A stretch of DNA of 64,000 nt from Acholoe squamosa (GCA_949317995.1 OX439041.1:46175269-46239268); one strand, 5' to 3'; positions 1-14,120 are shown, numbered from the stretch's first letter. Notes: generated from the sequence alone by a model not told the origin. Program-made: numbers and translations.

Positions 1-213
1 AATTCTTCGATAATTGTACAGTATAGTTGGCAGCTCAGAGCAAGTATCAAGTACCAGTGCTGGCCTTTTTCACATAGAAGCTTCTCCATTGACACTTTAA
101 TTCATTCACAAGTTGGGTTATGTAGGATATGATATTGTTATTAACTGTCAAGGTTGATGAAGGGCTAGTCCTACCTTTGACATGTGTGACCTGGCAAGCA
201 AAAACACCCCTCA

Positions 214-742
214 AGGTCGAATCCCACATGGCGAAAAATGGCTGAAATATCTCTGCGATTTTGTCCCTTGCATTGTATGGCCCTTGTTGAGGCCATAAAA
301 CGCAAGGACTACACTGCAAAAAAGGTGTTTAAAGATACACACCAAATTTTCTCAACACCCGCATTCAAACACCTAAACACTTGAAGTGTTTAGGTGTTTA
401 GCTTTTGCACACTTGTACTTAAACATCTAAACACTGAAGTGTTTAAGTGTTTAGCATTTAAACACTTGGTTAAACACTTTGTAGTTAAATGCGTTTAAAA
501 TTGAACATGCTTAGCACTAAAGAAGCGTTTAGAAAAGTGGGACAAATAAGTGTTTAAAGAAGTGTTTAAGTCTTAAACACTGGTGTTCAATCCCTAAACT
601 GCAAACTTGTCCCTAAACCACTGTGGGATTCGGAATGAGTTGGTCAATCCTTGTGTTTTATGGCCCTTGTGGGGGCCATAAAGCGCAAGGGACAAAATCG
701 CAGAGATATTTCAGCCATTTTTCGCCACATGGGATTCGACCT
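214..742. mobile_element. Palindromic MITE, AGGTCGAATCCCAC family, copy 1
   Basis: Long inverted-repeat arms. The left arm begins AGGTCGAATCCCACATGG and continues through a TCTCTGCGATTTTG segment into a block containing TATGGCCCTTG. The right arm is its near-exact reverse complement and ends ATTCGACCT. The arms are about 95 bp each and would fold back. The loop has been widened by a second element (312 to about 620). No coding capacity, so it would depend on a transposase supplied elsewhere. Sister copies lie at 3783 and 4550, with related ends near 10386 and 12381. Confidence 0.8.
312..620. mobile_element. AAACAC-rich non-autonomous element inserted in MITE copy 1
   Basis: Starts TA|CACTGCAAAAAAGGTGTTTA and is built almost entirely of variants of TGTTTAG/AAACACT in both orientations. 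It sits in the loop of the surrounding MITE, so it inserted later. The right edge is blurred; the 620 boundary is approximate. The same family occurs at 24904, 50318 and 62699. The 50318 copy shows TA on both sides. Confidence 0.65.

Positions 743-2914
<2,172 letters not shown>

Positions 2915-2960
<46 letters not shown>
2915..2960. repeat. (TA)n microsatellite, right half
   Basis: Pure TA run immediately following the right inverted end of the 1156-2914 element. Confidence 0.95.
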
Positions 2961-2963
<3 letters not shown>

Positions 2964-3782
2964 TTCTACCAAAAATGGAGCATTTTAAATGAGACCTTTG
3001 AATTCTACATAAAAAATTAGCTTAGTGAATTTTTATAATGGTTTTAGAGTAATTTTGCCCCTAAATGCCTCCTAAATCTTAATCACGCTGTAGATTCCTA
3101 TTCAGAAGATTAGTGACTGCATGCACTGTTTCATCTAGGGTGATAACCTCACATAAGCCCCAGGGTGACTTAGAGGATTTCTGGAGGCTGGCTGCAGTTG
3201 AAGGCGAGGTATTCCATATAGACAGCAGTAATAAATATAAACATATTCAAATACCAATTGTAGCTTATAGGATTACCTAGTGCAGGGTGCTGTTATAAAG
3301 ATATGCGGCTTAGAGGTGAGGTTTTACATTGCCTGTTGCTGAGGTGGACAAGCAGCGAAGTGAAATGCATATCTCTCCATTTCACACTCTATACCCATGT
3401 TGACTGGGATGTGAAGGACCATTATTCTTGGCACAATGTGATTCCCAGAGGTTTGCCCTCTCCTAATGAAATAGATTTAACCACGAGTCTAAATGAATGA
3501 CTTAAGCTAAAGTAAAGTGGCACAGGTTGAATAATAGGAAAGTATATAGAAACACAGGCCTGTCTCAGTTCATTTCTAGAAGGGGCAATATTATCTTCCT
3601 GCCTCACCTTTAACTCTAATAAATAACACGTTATTTAAGTAGCCTTTACTTATATCTTTCAGAATTAATTGACATATACGCATTGCTTAAATTCATGAGA
3701 AGGCAGGTCTATAAATATAGCTAAGCCAGTTCTTTAGAATGCCCTGGGAGGCACTAAAGGAAAAAGTACCTTTAGAAACTAT
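2961..3782. other. No recognisable feature
   Basis: Unique-looking AT-rich sequence. Short open frames at 3303-3607 on both strands lack protein-like composition or splice context. Nothing assigned. Confidence 0.5.
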
Positions 3783-4047
3783 AGGTCGAATCCCACATGG
3801 CGAAAAATGGCAGAAATATCTCTGCGATTTTGAATCTGTTGCGATTCTGGGACCTACCCCAAATTCGCAAGGGTAAAATTACAATGGGGTGTATAGAACA
3901 CAATCATCAAAAATCGCAACAGTGTCCTTTGTTGTATACACCTTACTGTAGTTGCGTCCTGGCGAATTTGGAGTTGGTACCAAAATCGCAACAGATTCAA
4001 AATAGCAGAGATATTTCAGCCATTTTTCGCCATGTATGATTCGACCT
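3783..4047. mobile_element. Palindromic MITE, AGGTCGAATCCCAC family, copy 2
   Basis: Starts AGGTCGAATCCCACATGG and ends with the inverted form ATTCGACCT. The inner arms contain TTTTGAATCTGTTGCGATT, mirrored by AATCGCAACAGATTCAAAA. It is 265 bp with no coding capacity, shorter than copy 1 because nothing has inserted in the loop. Confidence 0.85.
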
Positions 4048-4451
4048 TGACATGTAATGACATATCATTTCTTATAATGGGTGTGTCCGTGGGATGAGAT
4101 CCATGTCGAACATCTTAAGACTTTTCTTTAATAACGTCAAGAGCACATGCCGTGTGCAACTTCCTCGTGTAAACTATTTCGATAGTGAAAGTGTATACGG
4201 CCAGTGGTTATGGCTACGTAGCAGTGCTATATTTTATACATGTTTATCTCAAGTTGAATAGAAGAACCCCATAGGTTTAACCAAGAACCTCTGTATCACC
4301 CCCCCCCCCATGTGATAACCCTCCTGCATATCACACTGCGAGGGGAAACATCCAAAATGGTCAAATAACTGATTGATAAATCATTTCTAATGCCAAATAA
4401 ATGGAATTTCGAACTTAACTTCAGATAAATACAAAGGAGCACTCAAATTGT
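4048..4451. other. No gene; short palindromic debris
   Basis: Includes a C-run near 4301 followed by TGTGATAACCCTCCTG, a motif related to the hairpin at 4452-4508. No gene or full element recognised. Confidence 0.5.
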
Positions 4452-4508
4452 TCAGCACTGAGGATTATCACACTCGGCTTCGCCTTGTGTGATAACCCTC
4501 AGTGCTGA
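4452..4508. repeat. Hairpin palindrome with TCGGCTTCGCC loop
   Basis: Arms of about 22 bp: TCAGCACTGAGGATTATCAC on the left and its near-perfect complement on the right, around a GC-rich centre. It resembles in design (not sequence) the hairpins at 15044, 20870, 40657 and 48197. Confidence 0.75.
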
Positions 4509-4549
4509 CCAATTCGTCTATATATAGACCTATGATATCTGAACCGTAT

Positions 4550-4899
4550 AGGTTGAATCCCACATGGCAAAAAATACTTCAAATATCTCTGCGATTTTGA
4601 ATCTGTTGCATTTATAGGACTCACTCCAAATTTTCTAGGCATATAAGTACAGTAGGGTGTATAGAACACAAGCACTCTTTCCCGATTTTAGGCCCGGAAA
4701 TATATGATTTACAAAGATATAACCATCAACAAAGGCAAAATATCCCAAAGACTATGTGATAAAACACAACAGTGCCCTTTTGTTTTATACACCATACAAC
4801 AGTTATATGCCTTGCGAATTTGGGGAAGGTCCCATAAATGCAACAGATTCAAAATCGCAGACATATTTCAGCCATTTTTCGCCATGTGGGATTCGACCT
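4550..4899. mobile_element. Palindromic MITE, AGGTCGAATCCCAC family, copy 3
   Basis: The left end, AGGTTGAATCCCACATGG, and right end, ATTCGACCT, mirror each other. The interior shares the GAATCTGTTGC segment of copy 2 and a GTATAGAACACA stretch. More diverged than copies 1 and 2. No coding capacity. Confidence 0.8.
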
Positions 4900-5532
4900 T
4901 ATCTTTATTTGATTACTTCACTAATTAATGTAAATGATTAATGAGACCTGCAGAAGTCAGGTATGACTAACACAAGAATTCTGGCATATTCCCCACCAAC
5001 GAACTCCTGTATTAATATACTGGACTTGGCAGGAGTTACCCACATCTTGGGGAAAGGAATTCCAAACATGTTATGCAGTATTATTTTAGGACAGCCCTGA
5101 CATCTATAGAACACTACAATGCCTCCTCTTCGTAGGGAATTTGGCATCATTCCCTTTCCCTGACATACCTTTCTTCCCAATTATGTTTTGTCCATTCAGT
5201 GAAGTGGCCCCTGGTTGCCCTGAGAGTGAAGGATGCTTGTGGTTTGGGAATAATAACAGATAACTATTCTCGCCTGGATTCCCTGCATCCAGCTCCTATT
5301 ATAGTGATTATGTAGACCTGTTGAATGTTAGTGGTTAGGGGGTCAGAGTGTTGAAACACAACATGATCTACATGGAGGATGCGCATATATAGGCCTATAA
5401 CAAATAATATAATTCTATAAAGGTATTGCTATTATGTGCAGGATGGCCCTAGTATTGTATATATGAATTGTAATAGGTGTTCATCCTCATGTTACATCTA
5501 CAAATATGATGTATGAAAAACAAATGCAATTA
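4900..5532. other. No recognised gene
   Basis: A minus-strand open frame of 80 codons (4938-5180) contains a CQGC-like pair of cysteines, but I cannot link it to a family. It has no splice context and is not called. Confidence 0.4.
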
Positions 5533-5709
5533 GGGAGTGGTCATTATTAATCAATAGGGGGGCGTAAAAATTTCAGAACCCTCCCGAGGGGGGGGGTCTA
5601 TATAGCAAAAAAGCCTGTGCGCTACTATAGATCAAAGAGGCGGGGGGGGGGCACACAAAATTTCTGCGTGCAAACCCTCCCCCCCGGTTGACAAATAATG
5701 ACCACTCCC
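5533..5709. mobile_element. Short MITE with GGGAGTGGTCATTATT ends and TTA target duplication
   Basis: The left end, GGGAGTGGTCATTATT, is mirrored by AATAATGACCACTCCC at the right. TTA lies directly outside on both sides (5530-5532 and 5710-5712). A 3-bp TTA duplication with short GGG-type ends is typical of PIF/Harbinger MITEs. The interior is G- and C-run rich. The ends differ from those of the Harbinger element at 34132, so that transposase is not obviously its source. Confidence 0.8.
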
Positions 5710-5712
5710 TTA

Positions 5713-7380
5713 GCTTTCAGCTCTCCTGTCTCAAATAGCCAAATACACACAACTGTTTGAGAGAGAGTATAAGATATAGGCACCACACACCATCATAAAT
5801 AGTAGCGCATTCTGCCGGGTAGAGCTGTAGTGTTAGATGATCCTTATAAACTTAACCAGGATAACCCTCTCAGTTTGGGATCTAGGTATGGGAAGGGGGG
5901 GGGGCACACGGAAGGGGCGGATACACATCTATGGAAATCTAAGTACTGCTGTGGTATTGAGGGGGGAGGGGCAAGTGGGTAGGTGTCGGACACTTGCCCA
6001 CTCCCAGCTACCTCCTCATTTGCATATTTGGCTATAAAACTTACACCCTGTCCGACCGCCAGATCTTCCGTGGAGGCGGGCGTGGGTGGTGGCACCATCT
6101 GTTGTGTGCAATTGGAACCATGATACTAAAACGATGGTTATATTCTACCTGGTGTGAAGGCCGTGCACTACCAGCTACATGATTAAAGATCACGGGGAAC
6201 TAAATCCATTTTCTCTATATGTTTCTATATAGTGTAACACACAAAAACAGCCACCTAAAATGTTTGTTAGTAAAAATTTCAACCATAGCACAACTCATCC
6301 CTCATACACAATGTGACAGAATGTTGGATAGACTTATCCCTGAAAATCTTAAATAAGGGAATGATATGTGCAGTGAGTGCTATTCTACCCTATTTTGGGC
6401 CTAAAAATCTCCATTGGCCAGATTAACTTTTGCATGCCTCATAAAAATCCCCAAGGCCTGGCATGATATAAAAACACACCTACTATTCCATTTATTAACT
6501 ATTTGGGAACACCTGTGATTTTTTTTTCATAATTTTTACTCTTGACTTCTACAGAATCTGATGATGGCCAAAACTATGGTGGTCATGTGAGTTGTTGGCC
6601 ACTGTTATTTTCTTGTAGGCACACATTTTCCTAATTAATTTAGAGTCATGAGCTTTGGTACATTTTATTACGATATCTTCAAATAATTGCCTAGATACTA
6701 ACAATTCATCTATATTTAAAGTTTCTCAATATAAGGGACACTGATAGGGGGTACACAGGTAAAAGAATGAAGAGGAATAATGGCTTAGGTGTATCCATTG
6801 ACCAGGCTATTACACGGCTTAAACATGGGCCAAGCTAGTACATGGGGCCAAGCCCTATACACGAGAAAAATATGGTATCTCCCTAGATATTACTTAAATC
6901 GATTAGTACACAGCCTATCCTTACTTTGATGTCCTTTTAGCCTACTCACTCTCAAATGTTAGACCAATAATCTCTACAACACCCTTCAGTGTTGCCCTAT
7001 AAAGTGACAATTGGTGTCCAGTAACCCCGGGGGGGGGGGGGCTTCCAAAATTTTGAATACCCTTACTATGTGCCAACACGATTTAAAGGGAAAGGGTCTA
7101 TTTTTGGGTCATATAATTATAGGTACGGGCCCACGAGGGCCCTTCATTAGGAGTGGGTTTCATACAATTTTGATGGGAAAGGGGTGTAATTTTAGACCAA
7201 AAATGTAAATATCTAAGGTCAAAGACTTTTTACCCGGAAGAGGGGATTTCAATAGAGTATTAATATCTGAATTCCGGTACCTTACAATAGGGCTAGGGGG
7301 GCTGTTTTTTGGGGAGTGTTGAGCGTTGTCTTTGTTCGGGGATAAATGTACATATGTTAGGGTGTTATCTGCTTACCTTG
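5713..7380. other. No gene recognised
   Basis: Contains a small hairpin around 5970-6001 (GGGCAAGTG paired with CACTTGCCC), a TATAAAA at about 6032 and G-homopolymers (5897, 7031). Open frames here are short and low in information. No element ends identified. Confidence 0.45.
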
Positions 7381-7381
7381 T

Positions 7382-7481
7382 CTCCGGTAGCACTAATGTA
7401 GTTGGTTGTGATATCACCAGAATCAAAATCTAGTGCCTGTAGCCAATTGACCAATACACGCTCATCTGTACTAGTCATAGA
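7382..7481 (-). CDS. Weak candidate first coding exon, unknown product
   Basis: Read on the minus strand, an ATG at 7479-7481 opens a 34-codon frame beginning MTSTDERVLVNWLQALDF. It ends at a good splice donor (GACAAG|GTAAGC) at the phase 0 boundary near 7382/7381. The acidic, hydrophobic composition is protein-like, but there is no recognisable domain and I could not find a following exon downstream on the minus strand. It may be a chance match or an isolated relic. Confidence 0.22.
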
Positions 7482-7858
7482 GCACTCATGAGAGGTTAAT
7501 TGTTATTCATCTTTATTACCATAACCACAAATACCAACCAGATGTTTCTGAACATAATATGATTACCAAATAGTCTGTAATGTCCATGGGGAATGCATAG
7601 TTATTATACTCTCATCTCAATACATACTGAGTCCAAACACATAGTTCACACTAGTCTCCATAGCCATATAGAATGTCCAATGCGTTTGAGTCACAGAGTG
7701 GCAATCTGCCAACCACTATCTCCATGCAGGTAATAGTAAGTCCATCAGACAGGACTCCAGGTTCCTCTTCTGTCATGGTGTCACAGTGCTGCCTCCAGTC
7801 CCACAGAGCAAATGACTACATCCCTCCTCCGAGCAGCAGTCAGCCCTAAGCTTATAAA
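7482..7858. other. No recognisable feature
   Basis: No open frame or repeat arms seen. Confidence 0.4.
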
Positions 7859-8084
7859 GCAGAAGGTCAATACACCAAGTCATGAACCCACAGGTCAAAG
7901 TTAGTAGTTCATACTTAGGTCATACCTGTGTCATTCAGGGTTCATACATATGCAGGATGAGCTCACCAGGAGCAGAAGGTCAAACCTCCCACTCATGAAC
8001 TCACAGGTCAAAGTTAGTAGTTTGTACTTGTGTCATCCCTTGGTCATCTAGGGTTCATACACGAGCAGTATGATATCACTGCTC
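7859..8084 (+). repeat. Two-copy tandem duplication, about 113 bp
   Basis: GCAGAAGGTCAA starts at 7859 and again at 7972. Both copies continue with CACAGGTCAAAGTTAGTAGT and a shared GGGTTCATACA block. Divergence is visible, so the duplication is not very recent. Noncoding. Confidence 0.75.
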
Positions 8085-9689
8085 ATCACTCATTCCCACT
8101 GCTGGGGAGCAGTTCATCGAGTGCAGTTGGTGCACTTGTCATCAGCATACATTATGTTCTCTTGTATTGTGTACTCTCTGTGCATTCCCATATCAGTGTC
8201 TCTTAGTATATAACACAATTATATACATGTATGTAATTAAGCATTACTGTGAATTGCTCTACCTTAATAAGCTCAATCCAAGTTGTGTGTGAGTGAGTAT
8301 TCTTGCTTCTCACACGTCAACAGGAGTCAGCCTCGATGAGGGTATAGTTTTTGCCCCTTTCTCTTAAAAAGCGCCCTATATCTTTAGTATTTACACCCTT
8401 GATTAGGGAACCGAATCCGTAGGGTTGGTCACACATTCAAACTATAGAAAAGATAGGGACTCCCCCCCCCCGGGCCTGTAACTTCCTCTCAAAGTGTCAT
8501 CTAGTTAAGCTTATTTCCGCTTTCTGCTGTCAGGCATCAGGCATACACCACAGCTACACCCCGGATGTACCAGATCAAGTCACCCGGTTGACCGGGTTGG
8601 GTCCCGCGAAAATGCCCCAGGTGGTGCCCACACTCTTGGACATCCGGTAATGGTGCATTTCACCGGAAGGTACCATGGTATTGCCATGGCAAGTAATGTT
8701 TCTAATCATCAAGAGATGCTATTGCCTAAGGTCCTCTAAAATTTGAATAATGAAGTCCTCCCGATTTCAACGTTTGATTCTGCCCGAACAGTAGATAGGG
8801 AATGACTTTTGTTTCTATAAATGCAATGTTGTGATTCCGAATTTTGAATTATTTCAGAGAGAACGGAAGTGGTGCTCCAGGAAACAACAATTTCAACAAT
8901 TAGTCTGTTGAGGGTAGACACGAACTAGAATTCCATTATACAACGTGCTATATTATCTCATACGTTTTCAACAAACTTATAGGAAATCCATTCTGTTTTG
9001 TTGGGTCCCACTGCCCGCCCCTATATTTGCCAACTAATGAACACTATATTGATTATCAAATACTTGGTCTGCAGACTGAATCTAAGTCTATTTATATTAT
9101 GAGCATGAGGGCAGAAGCCCAGGGCAAGGCCCAGTGGCTCATATTGTGTGCTTTATGTCCACTTGGTAGGCTGGGTCTATTGATCAGGAGAATTCGAAGT
9201 TATCTTTACAGTGGTGGAGAAGCTCAGGAACCAGGAGGGAATTTCTCACGACTGCACAAAGCCACTACGACCCTCATAATTAGAGCGGGTGATCATAGGT
9301 AATACAAATTCTCTTACGAGTAGCATTACTACACTTCCCCAAACCTGATTTATGGATATGGTAAGCAGAGAAAGTCAGATTTCTTTAAACTGCTCGGAAA
9401 TGTATGCTTGTGCCCTCTTTTTGCAATATCCATGTGGAAATATGAAAAGCTTTCATTTGTTATTAACCCTTGTGGATTTGCAAGTGTTTGTAGTTAATGT
9501 TTGCTCACGGGTAACCACCCAGGTGCTCCACAGCCTTGGCCTACCGACCCACTGCAGGAGGGGGTCCATGTATGAGAACCCTCCTATGGGGCTTTACCTC
9601 CAATGCAAGGCAAATTTTCAGGGTCCATATAATAATGATTTTGGTTCTAGTTGGGATAGAGACCAAATTCCAACAGTTTAATAATTCCT
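8085..9689. other. No gene recognised
   Basis: Open frames at 9027-9302 and 9352-9681 do not resemble a known family and lack consistent splice signals. A C-run at about 8462 is the only low-complexity tract. Confidence 0.4.
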
Positions 9690-9900
9690 GTGACGTTGTG
9701 CATCAGCCCAAATAGGTATAGTAAAGTTTTCATGTATTTGGAAATTAAGTGTGGTAATGCTAGTATCAGTGTGAGTGTGATCATTAGTGGCCAGGAGATG
9801 CTAGGCTGTATTGGTATTATAGGGTGAGGCATCCCACTACGATTTGAAGGGGTCTAGTCGTACCATCTTGAGAAATACCTTCTTGCCCTTTATTTCTGTC
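9690..9900. repeat. Dispersed repeat copy (CCCACTACGATTTGAAGGGG family)
   Basis: Shares the block CATCCCACTACGATTTGAAG, then GTCTAGTCGTACCATC and GAGAAATACC, with sequences at 23316, 24228 (inverted) and 24430. It also shares upstream TAGATGCTAGGCT-like sequence with 23285-23300. Noncoding interspersed repeat of unknown class. Confidence 0.65.
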
Positions 9901-10385
9901 CTGGCCCCACCCACAGCAGACAAGACCCCCGATGCACACAAACTCCCATGGCCTTTGATAGAATTGATTCACCACAAGTGGAGGAAGCCAAATGGGATGG
10001 GAAATGTCGATTGTCAGTGTGGGATACAGTGCTTAGGTCTGCGGCTTCTTGACTTAGAAAAGCAACGTCTATCAGCCCCCCCCCTGGTTAAATGAGAGTA
10101 TAAGTTTGGTGTTCCTGAAGTGTGCATTTGAGAATATACAAGACAGCGATAGAGACTGGACTTTGACTTTTATAATGTTTAATTTTAAAAAGCAACACAA
10201 AATCATTACGTTGTATTTCATCTACCTGTGTCTTTGAGCATAACATATCAATCCTCTAAATGACTTGCTAATGCAGAAAATATAAAGTCTGCACGTTTAT
10301 CAAGAGATATTCAAATTACGTAATGTCATTGCCTTGGTGAAAATGTAGGTCTATAACAAGGAAGGTATAAGCTGGAATCATGTAC
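9901..10385. other. No recognisable feature
   Basis: AT-rich intergenic sequence with one C-run (10077). Nothing assigned. Confidence 0.4.
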
Positions 10386-12172
10386 TCTATAGGCTAAATC
10401 CCGCAGTGCGAAAAACGTCCCAATACAATATCCTTGTGATATAGGAATGCAGTGATCCTTAGCCGATATTGGAGGGGTAATATTGTCTAAGCAAGGCCTA
10501 TAGTGGCTAGGAATTCCCAAAGTCTTGATTAATATGGTGGGGAACACATAAAATGTTTTTGATATATTCTTAAGAAAAAGCCAGAAATCTCTGTGATTTT
10601 GTCTCAGGTCATGACTTCCCAGCTTAATGATGTATTCCACAATGATTTATTGCCCAATGACGGCAATAGAATCAAAATCACAGATATCTAGCACACTGAA
10701 AACCCTCCAGATCTTTAAACTCATCAGATTGAGGACCTATGGTCACACTGAAAACCCTGCAGATCTTTAAACTCGTCAGATTAAGGACCTAGAGTCGTCG
10801 GAAGAGGTATAGGCAGGGGGGCAGCACCTTACAGATAGTGAATTCCCTCAGTATACCTTTCCCCAGTATGAGTCTATGGCATTCTGTTGACAATATGTAA
10901 CATACTCACAAGGTGGCAGGTATGTGCCACTCATTTTTGATGATCAGGCCTTCAGTCTTCAACTGAAGGTCTTCACCGCTGAGGACTTTAGGTGCTCAAG
11001 TTGATGATACCCAAATCTACAGCTTTAGGTAGTCAGATTGAGGACCCAAGGTAGTCAGCACCATGGTTGTCACTCTAACAACATTATGTAATCAGTTTGA
11101 CTACCTTGGGTGAGTGTCTTGACCTAATCTCATTAGGTTGACTACCCTGGGTGCTCAATCTGAGTAGCTAAGGATGTAGTTTTGGGTATCGTCAGTCTGA
11201 CGACCTTGGGGCTTTCAGTGCATCAGAAGAGGTACAGAGAGAGGGCAGCACCTTACAGGGAGTGAAATCCCTCAGTCTACATCTCCCCAGTATGGGTCTA
11301 TGGCATTCTGTTGACAATATGTAACAAATACACAAGGTGGCAGGTATGAGCCACTCATGTTTGATGGTTAGGCCTTCAGTTTTCAACTGAAGGTCTTCAC
11401 CGCTGAGGACTTTAGGTGCTCAAGTTGACGATACCCAAATCTACCGCTTTGGGTAGTCAGATTGAGGACCCAAGGTAGTCAGCACCAAGGTTGTCACTCT
11501 AACAACATTATGTAATCAGTTTGACCACCTTGGGTCAGTGTGTTGACCTAAACCCATAAGGTTGACTACCCTGGGTGCTCAATCTGACGACCTTAGATTG
11601 TAGATTTGGGTATCGTCAGTCTGACCACCTTGGGGCCTTCAGTGCAGCCAAAAGTGGCAATACAATCAAAATCATAGAAGGGCAAATCCCACTATGTGAA
11701 AAATGGGTCTGACATGTCTGTGATTCTGGACATAGGCAGTCATGGACTTGTCAATTTCCTAAATCACAAGGGTTCTCACCCCACTACTCCCTACTCTAAG
11801 TCCCACTGCTAGCCAATATTGGGCAGTACATCTCTGTGATTTTGATTCTATTACTGCTTTTGACCGATGGATCTCTGTGATTTTGATTCAATTGCTGTTT
11901 TTGGGCAGTAAAGCATTATGAAATACATCTCTTTGTTGGTAAATCATGACCTCAGACAAATTAACAGAGATTTCTGACCTTTTCTGAAGAAAATATCAAA
12001 AATATTTGATATGTTCTTCTCTATAAAAATCAAGACTTTGGCAAGACTCCTCAGCCATTACAGGCCCTCCTTAGACGATATTACCCTACAATATCGGCTA
12101 AGGAACACTGCACGCATAAATCACAAGCATTCTATGGTCATTTTCGCGTTGTGGGATTTGGCCTAGAGATGT
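10386..12172. mobile_element. Inverted-repeat element with AGGCTAAATCCCGC / GGGATTTGGCCT ends
   Basis: The left end (AGGCTAAATCCCGCAGTGCG) is mirrored by CGCGTTGTGGGATTTGGCCT at about 12153-12172. Further in, a left segment containing TCCTTAGCCGATATTG pairs with CAATATCGGCTAAGGA on the right, and a GACTTTGG/CCAAAGTC segment also pairs. The ends resemble the AGGTCGAATCCCAC family. The loop holds the CACTG-ended element at 10690-11645. Another family end (TTGGATTTGACCTT) lies at about 12292-12308, suggesting a second, truncated member next door. Confidence 0.7.
10690..11645. mobile_element. CACTG-ended element with internal 424-bp tandem duplication
   Basis: Begins CACACTGAAAACCC (repeated about 54 bp later, at 10744) and ends GGGGCCTTCAGTG, so the ends read CACTGAA inward from both sides. 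The body is a tandem pair: GAAGAGGTA at 10801 and again at 11226, with matching CCCCAGTATG at 10861 and 11285. Each copy has subterminal iterations such as GGTAGTCAGATTGAGGACCC and their inverses. CACTG termini with subterminal iterations fit the CACTA/EnSpm or Chapaev type. No transposase gene inside, so it is non-autonomous. Confidence 0.65.
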
Positions 12173-12380
12173 ACTGCCTACTATTGGCTAGAAGTGGGAT
12201 TTGGATAAGGAGGTGCTGCATTATCAATCCTTGTGATATACAATAACAGTTAGATTCCAGGTCTGCAGATATTTCTAGGCCCTTTTTTCGCATTGTTGGA
12301 TTTGACCTTATCGACTAGTCTTCTCAGCTTCCAGCACTCAAAGATTGTATAGGCTACCTTCGAAAAGCAAAACTGATATT

Positions 12381-13623
12381 ATAGGTCAAATCCCACGATG
12401 CAATTTTGGCTGAAAAGTTTCTGCAATTTACTCATCTGTTGCAATTTGGGGCTCTCTCCTTATATTGCAAGACCTATAACAGCTACGGGGGCTTTAATGG
12501 CAAGGAATCCCTTGTAGATTTGCACTGAAGTTACAATCTTTATATTTAGATATTTTCCCTTGCTTAAGTGAAAAGTTTCTGCAATTTACAGAATTTGCTT
12601 GCAATTTACAGAAATGTGGATAAAATCATTGACAAATAGGGGTGTGTGTTCAGTTTAACATGCAACCCAAGTCCCACTTTGCAATCTAAACTTGACCAAT
12701 ACCCTGCAATTTGTATGCAAAATGTCTGTATAAATTACACACAGAGTTCAATTTCGGTCTCATTCTGCACTGTGCTTACCTACAACAGCTTGCAAATTCA
12801 ATATCAAGAGGAATGGCATTGCAATTTAATGCAGCTTACAGAGCTACATTGCAAGGGTAAAGGGTTAGTTCAATTGCAACAGTCGGATTTGTAAAATGCA
12901 GTGGCATGTTAGAAGCTTTGCAATTTGCAATAAAGGCAAGTCTCCCTATTTGCAAGAGTTCCCAAATTGCAAGAACTTTCCAGGGTTAGATTGCATTGTG
13001 GAATTCGACCTTAATGTTCACAAGTGCACTGGGGCATATTTAGTAATCTGTTACAATTTGGGGCTCTCTCCCTATATTGCAAGACCTATAATGGCTACAG
13101 AGGGGCTTTAATAGCAAGGAATCCCTTGTGGATTTGCCCTGAAGTAAAGATATTTATATTTAGATATTTTCCCTTGCTTAATGGAAAAGTTTCTGCAATT
13201 TACAGAATTTGTTTGCAATTTACAGAAATGAGGATAAAGTCATTGACAAAAAGGGATGTGTGTTCACTTCAACTTGCAACCCAAGTCCCACTATGCAATC
13301 TAAACTTGCCCCATACCCTGCAGTTCGTATGCAAACTGTTTGCATAAACTATACAAAGAGTTCAACTTTGGTCTCATTCTGCACTGTGCTTACCTACAAC
13401 AGCTTGCAAATTCAATATCAAGGAGAATGGCATTGTGATTTAATGCAGCTTGCAGATCTACATTGCAAGGGTGAGGGATCGGTTTAATTGCAAAGGTCAG
13501 ATTTGTAAAATGCAATGGCATGTTAGAAGCCTTGCAATTTGCAGTAAAGGCAAGTCTGCCTATCTGCAAGAATTCCCAAATTGCAAGAATTTTCCAGGGT
13601 TAGATTGCATCGTGGGATTCGAC
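12381..13623. mobile_element. Element with AGGTCAAATCCCAC ends and an internal 612-bp tandem duplication, rich in TTGCAA
   Basis: Starts AGGTCAAATCCCACGATGC and ends GCATCGTGGGATTCGACCT. The body is two direct copies of about 612 bp (CAATTTGGGG at 12442 and 13054). The copy junction, near 13011, also carries an end-like TGGAATTCGACCT. Both copies are crowded with GCAATTTGCAA-like motifs. Short open frames run through both copies but differ by stops, so I read them as noncoding. Confidence 0.7.
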
Positions 13624-14120
13624 CTTAATGTGTCGTTCTACTTGCTTCTATTTGCTTCTCGTTTATTAGAATTAGATAGGTTTAACATAATGTGCTAGGC
13701 ACATATCATGGGGAGATGGAAGGGACTGTGCGGGCTACATTATGATTCTATGTAAGACATAATTTATATTTGTATTCATTGATTGGGTAGATGTAGCGCT
13801 GCACTCCCTATCCAACAAATAGTACATCCTACACACAATGATAAACACAATGTACAAATACCTTTCACCGACCCTACATTAGACATTCCAATTCCTGTTG
13901 CATATTGGCGCCTTGTTCAATAGAAGGTTATTTTGCCTGCTGATGCAATACACACCTGGAATAACTTAATAAGACAAAGTAACCATTTGTACGATTGTGA
14001 TTTGATATTTATAATGCTTTATACCACGATTTGTGGGTTACACAGTGCTTTTTGGTGTCTATTCCCATCGACATATCTGTCGATATTGCACACCCTATAG
14101 GCTGTAACATCAATTTTGGA
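13624..14120. other. No recognisable feature
   Basis: AT-rich sequence with no gene or repeat arms seen. Confidence 0.4.
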
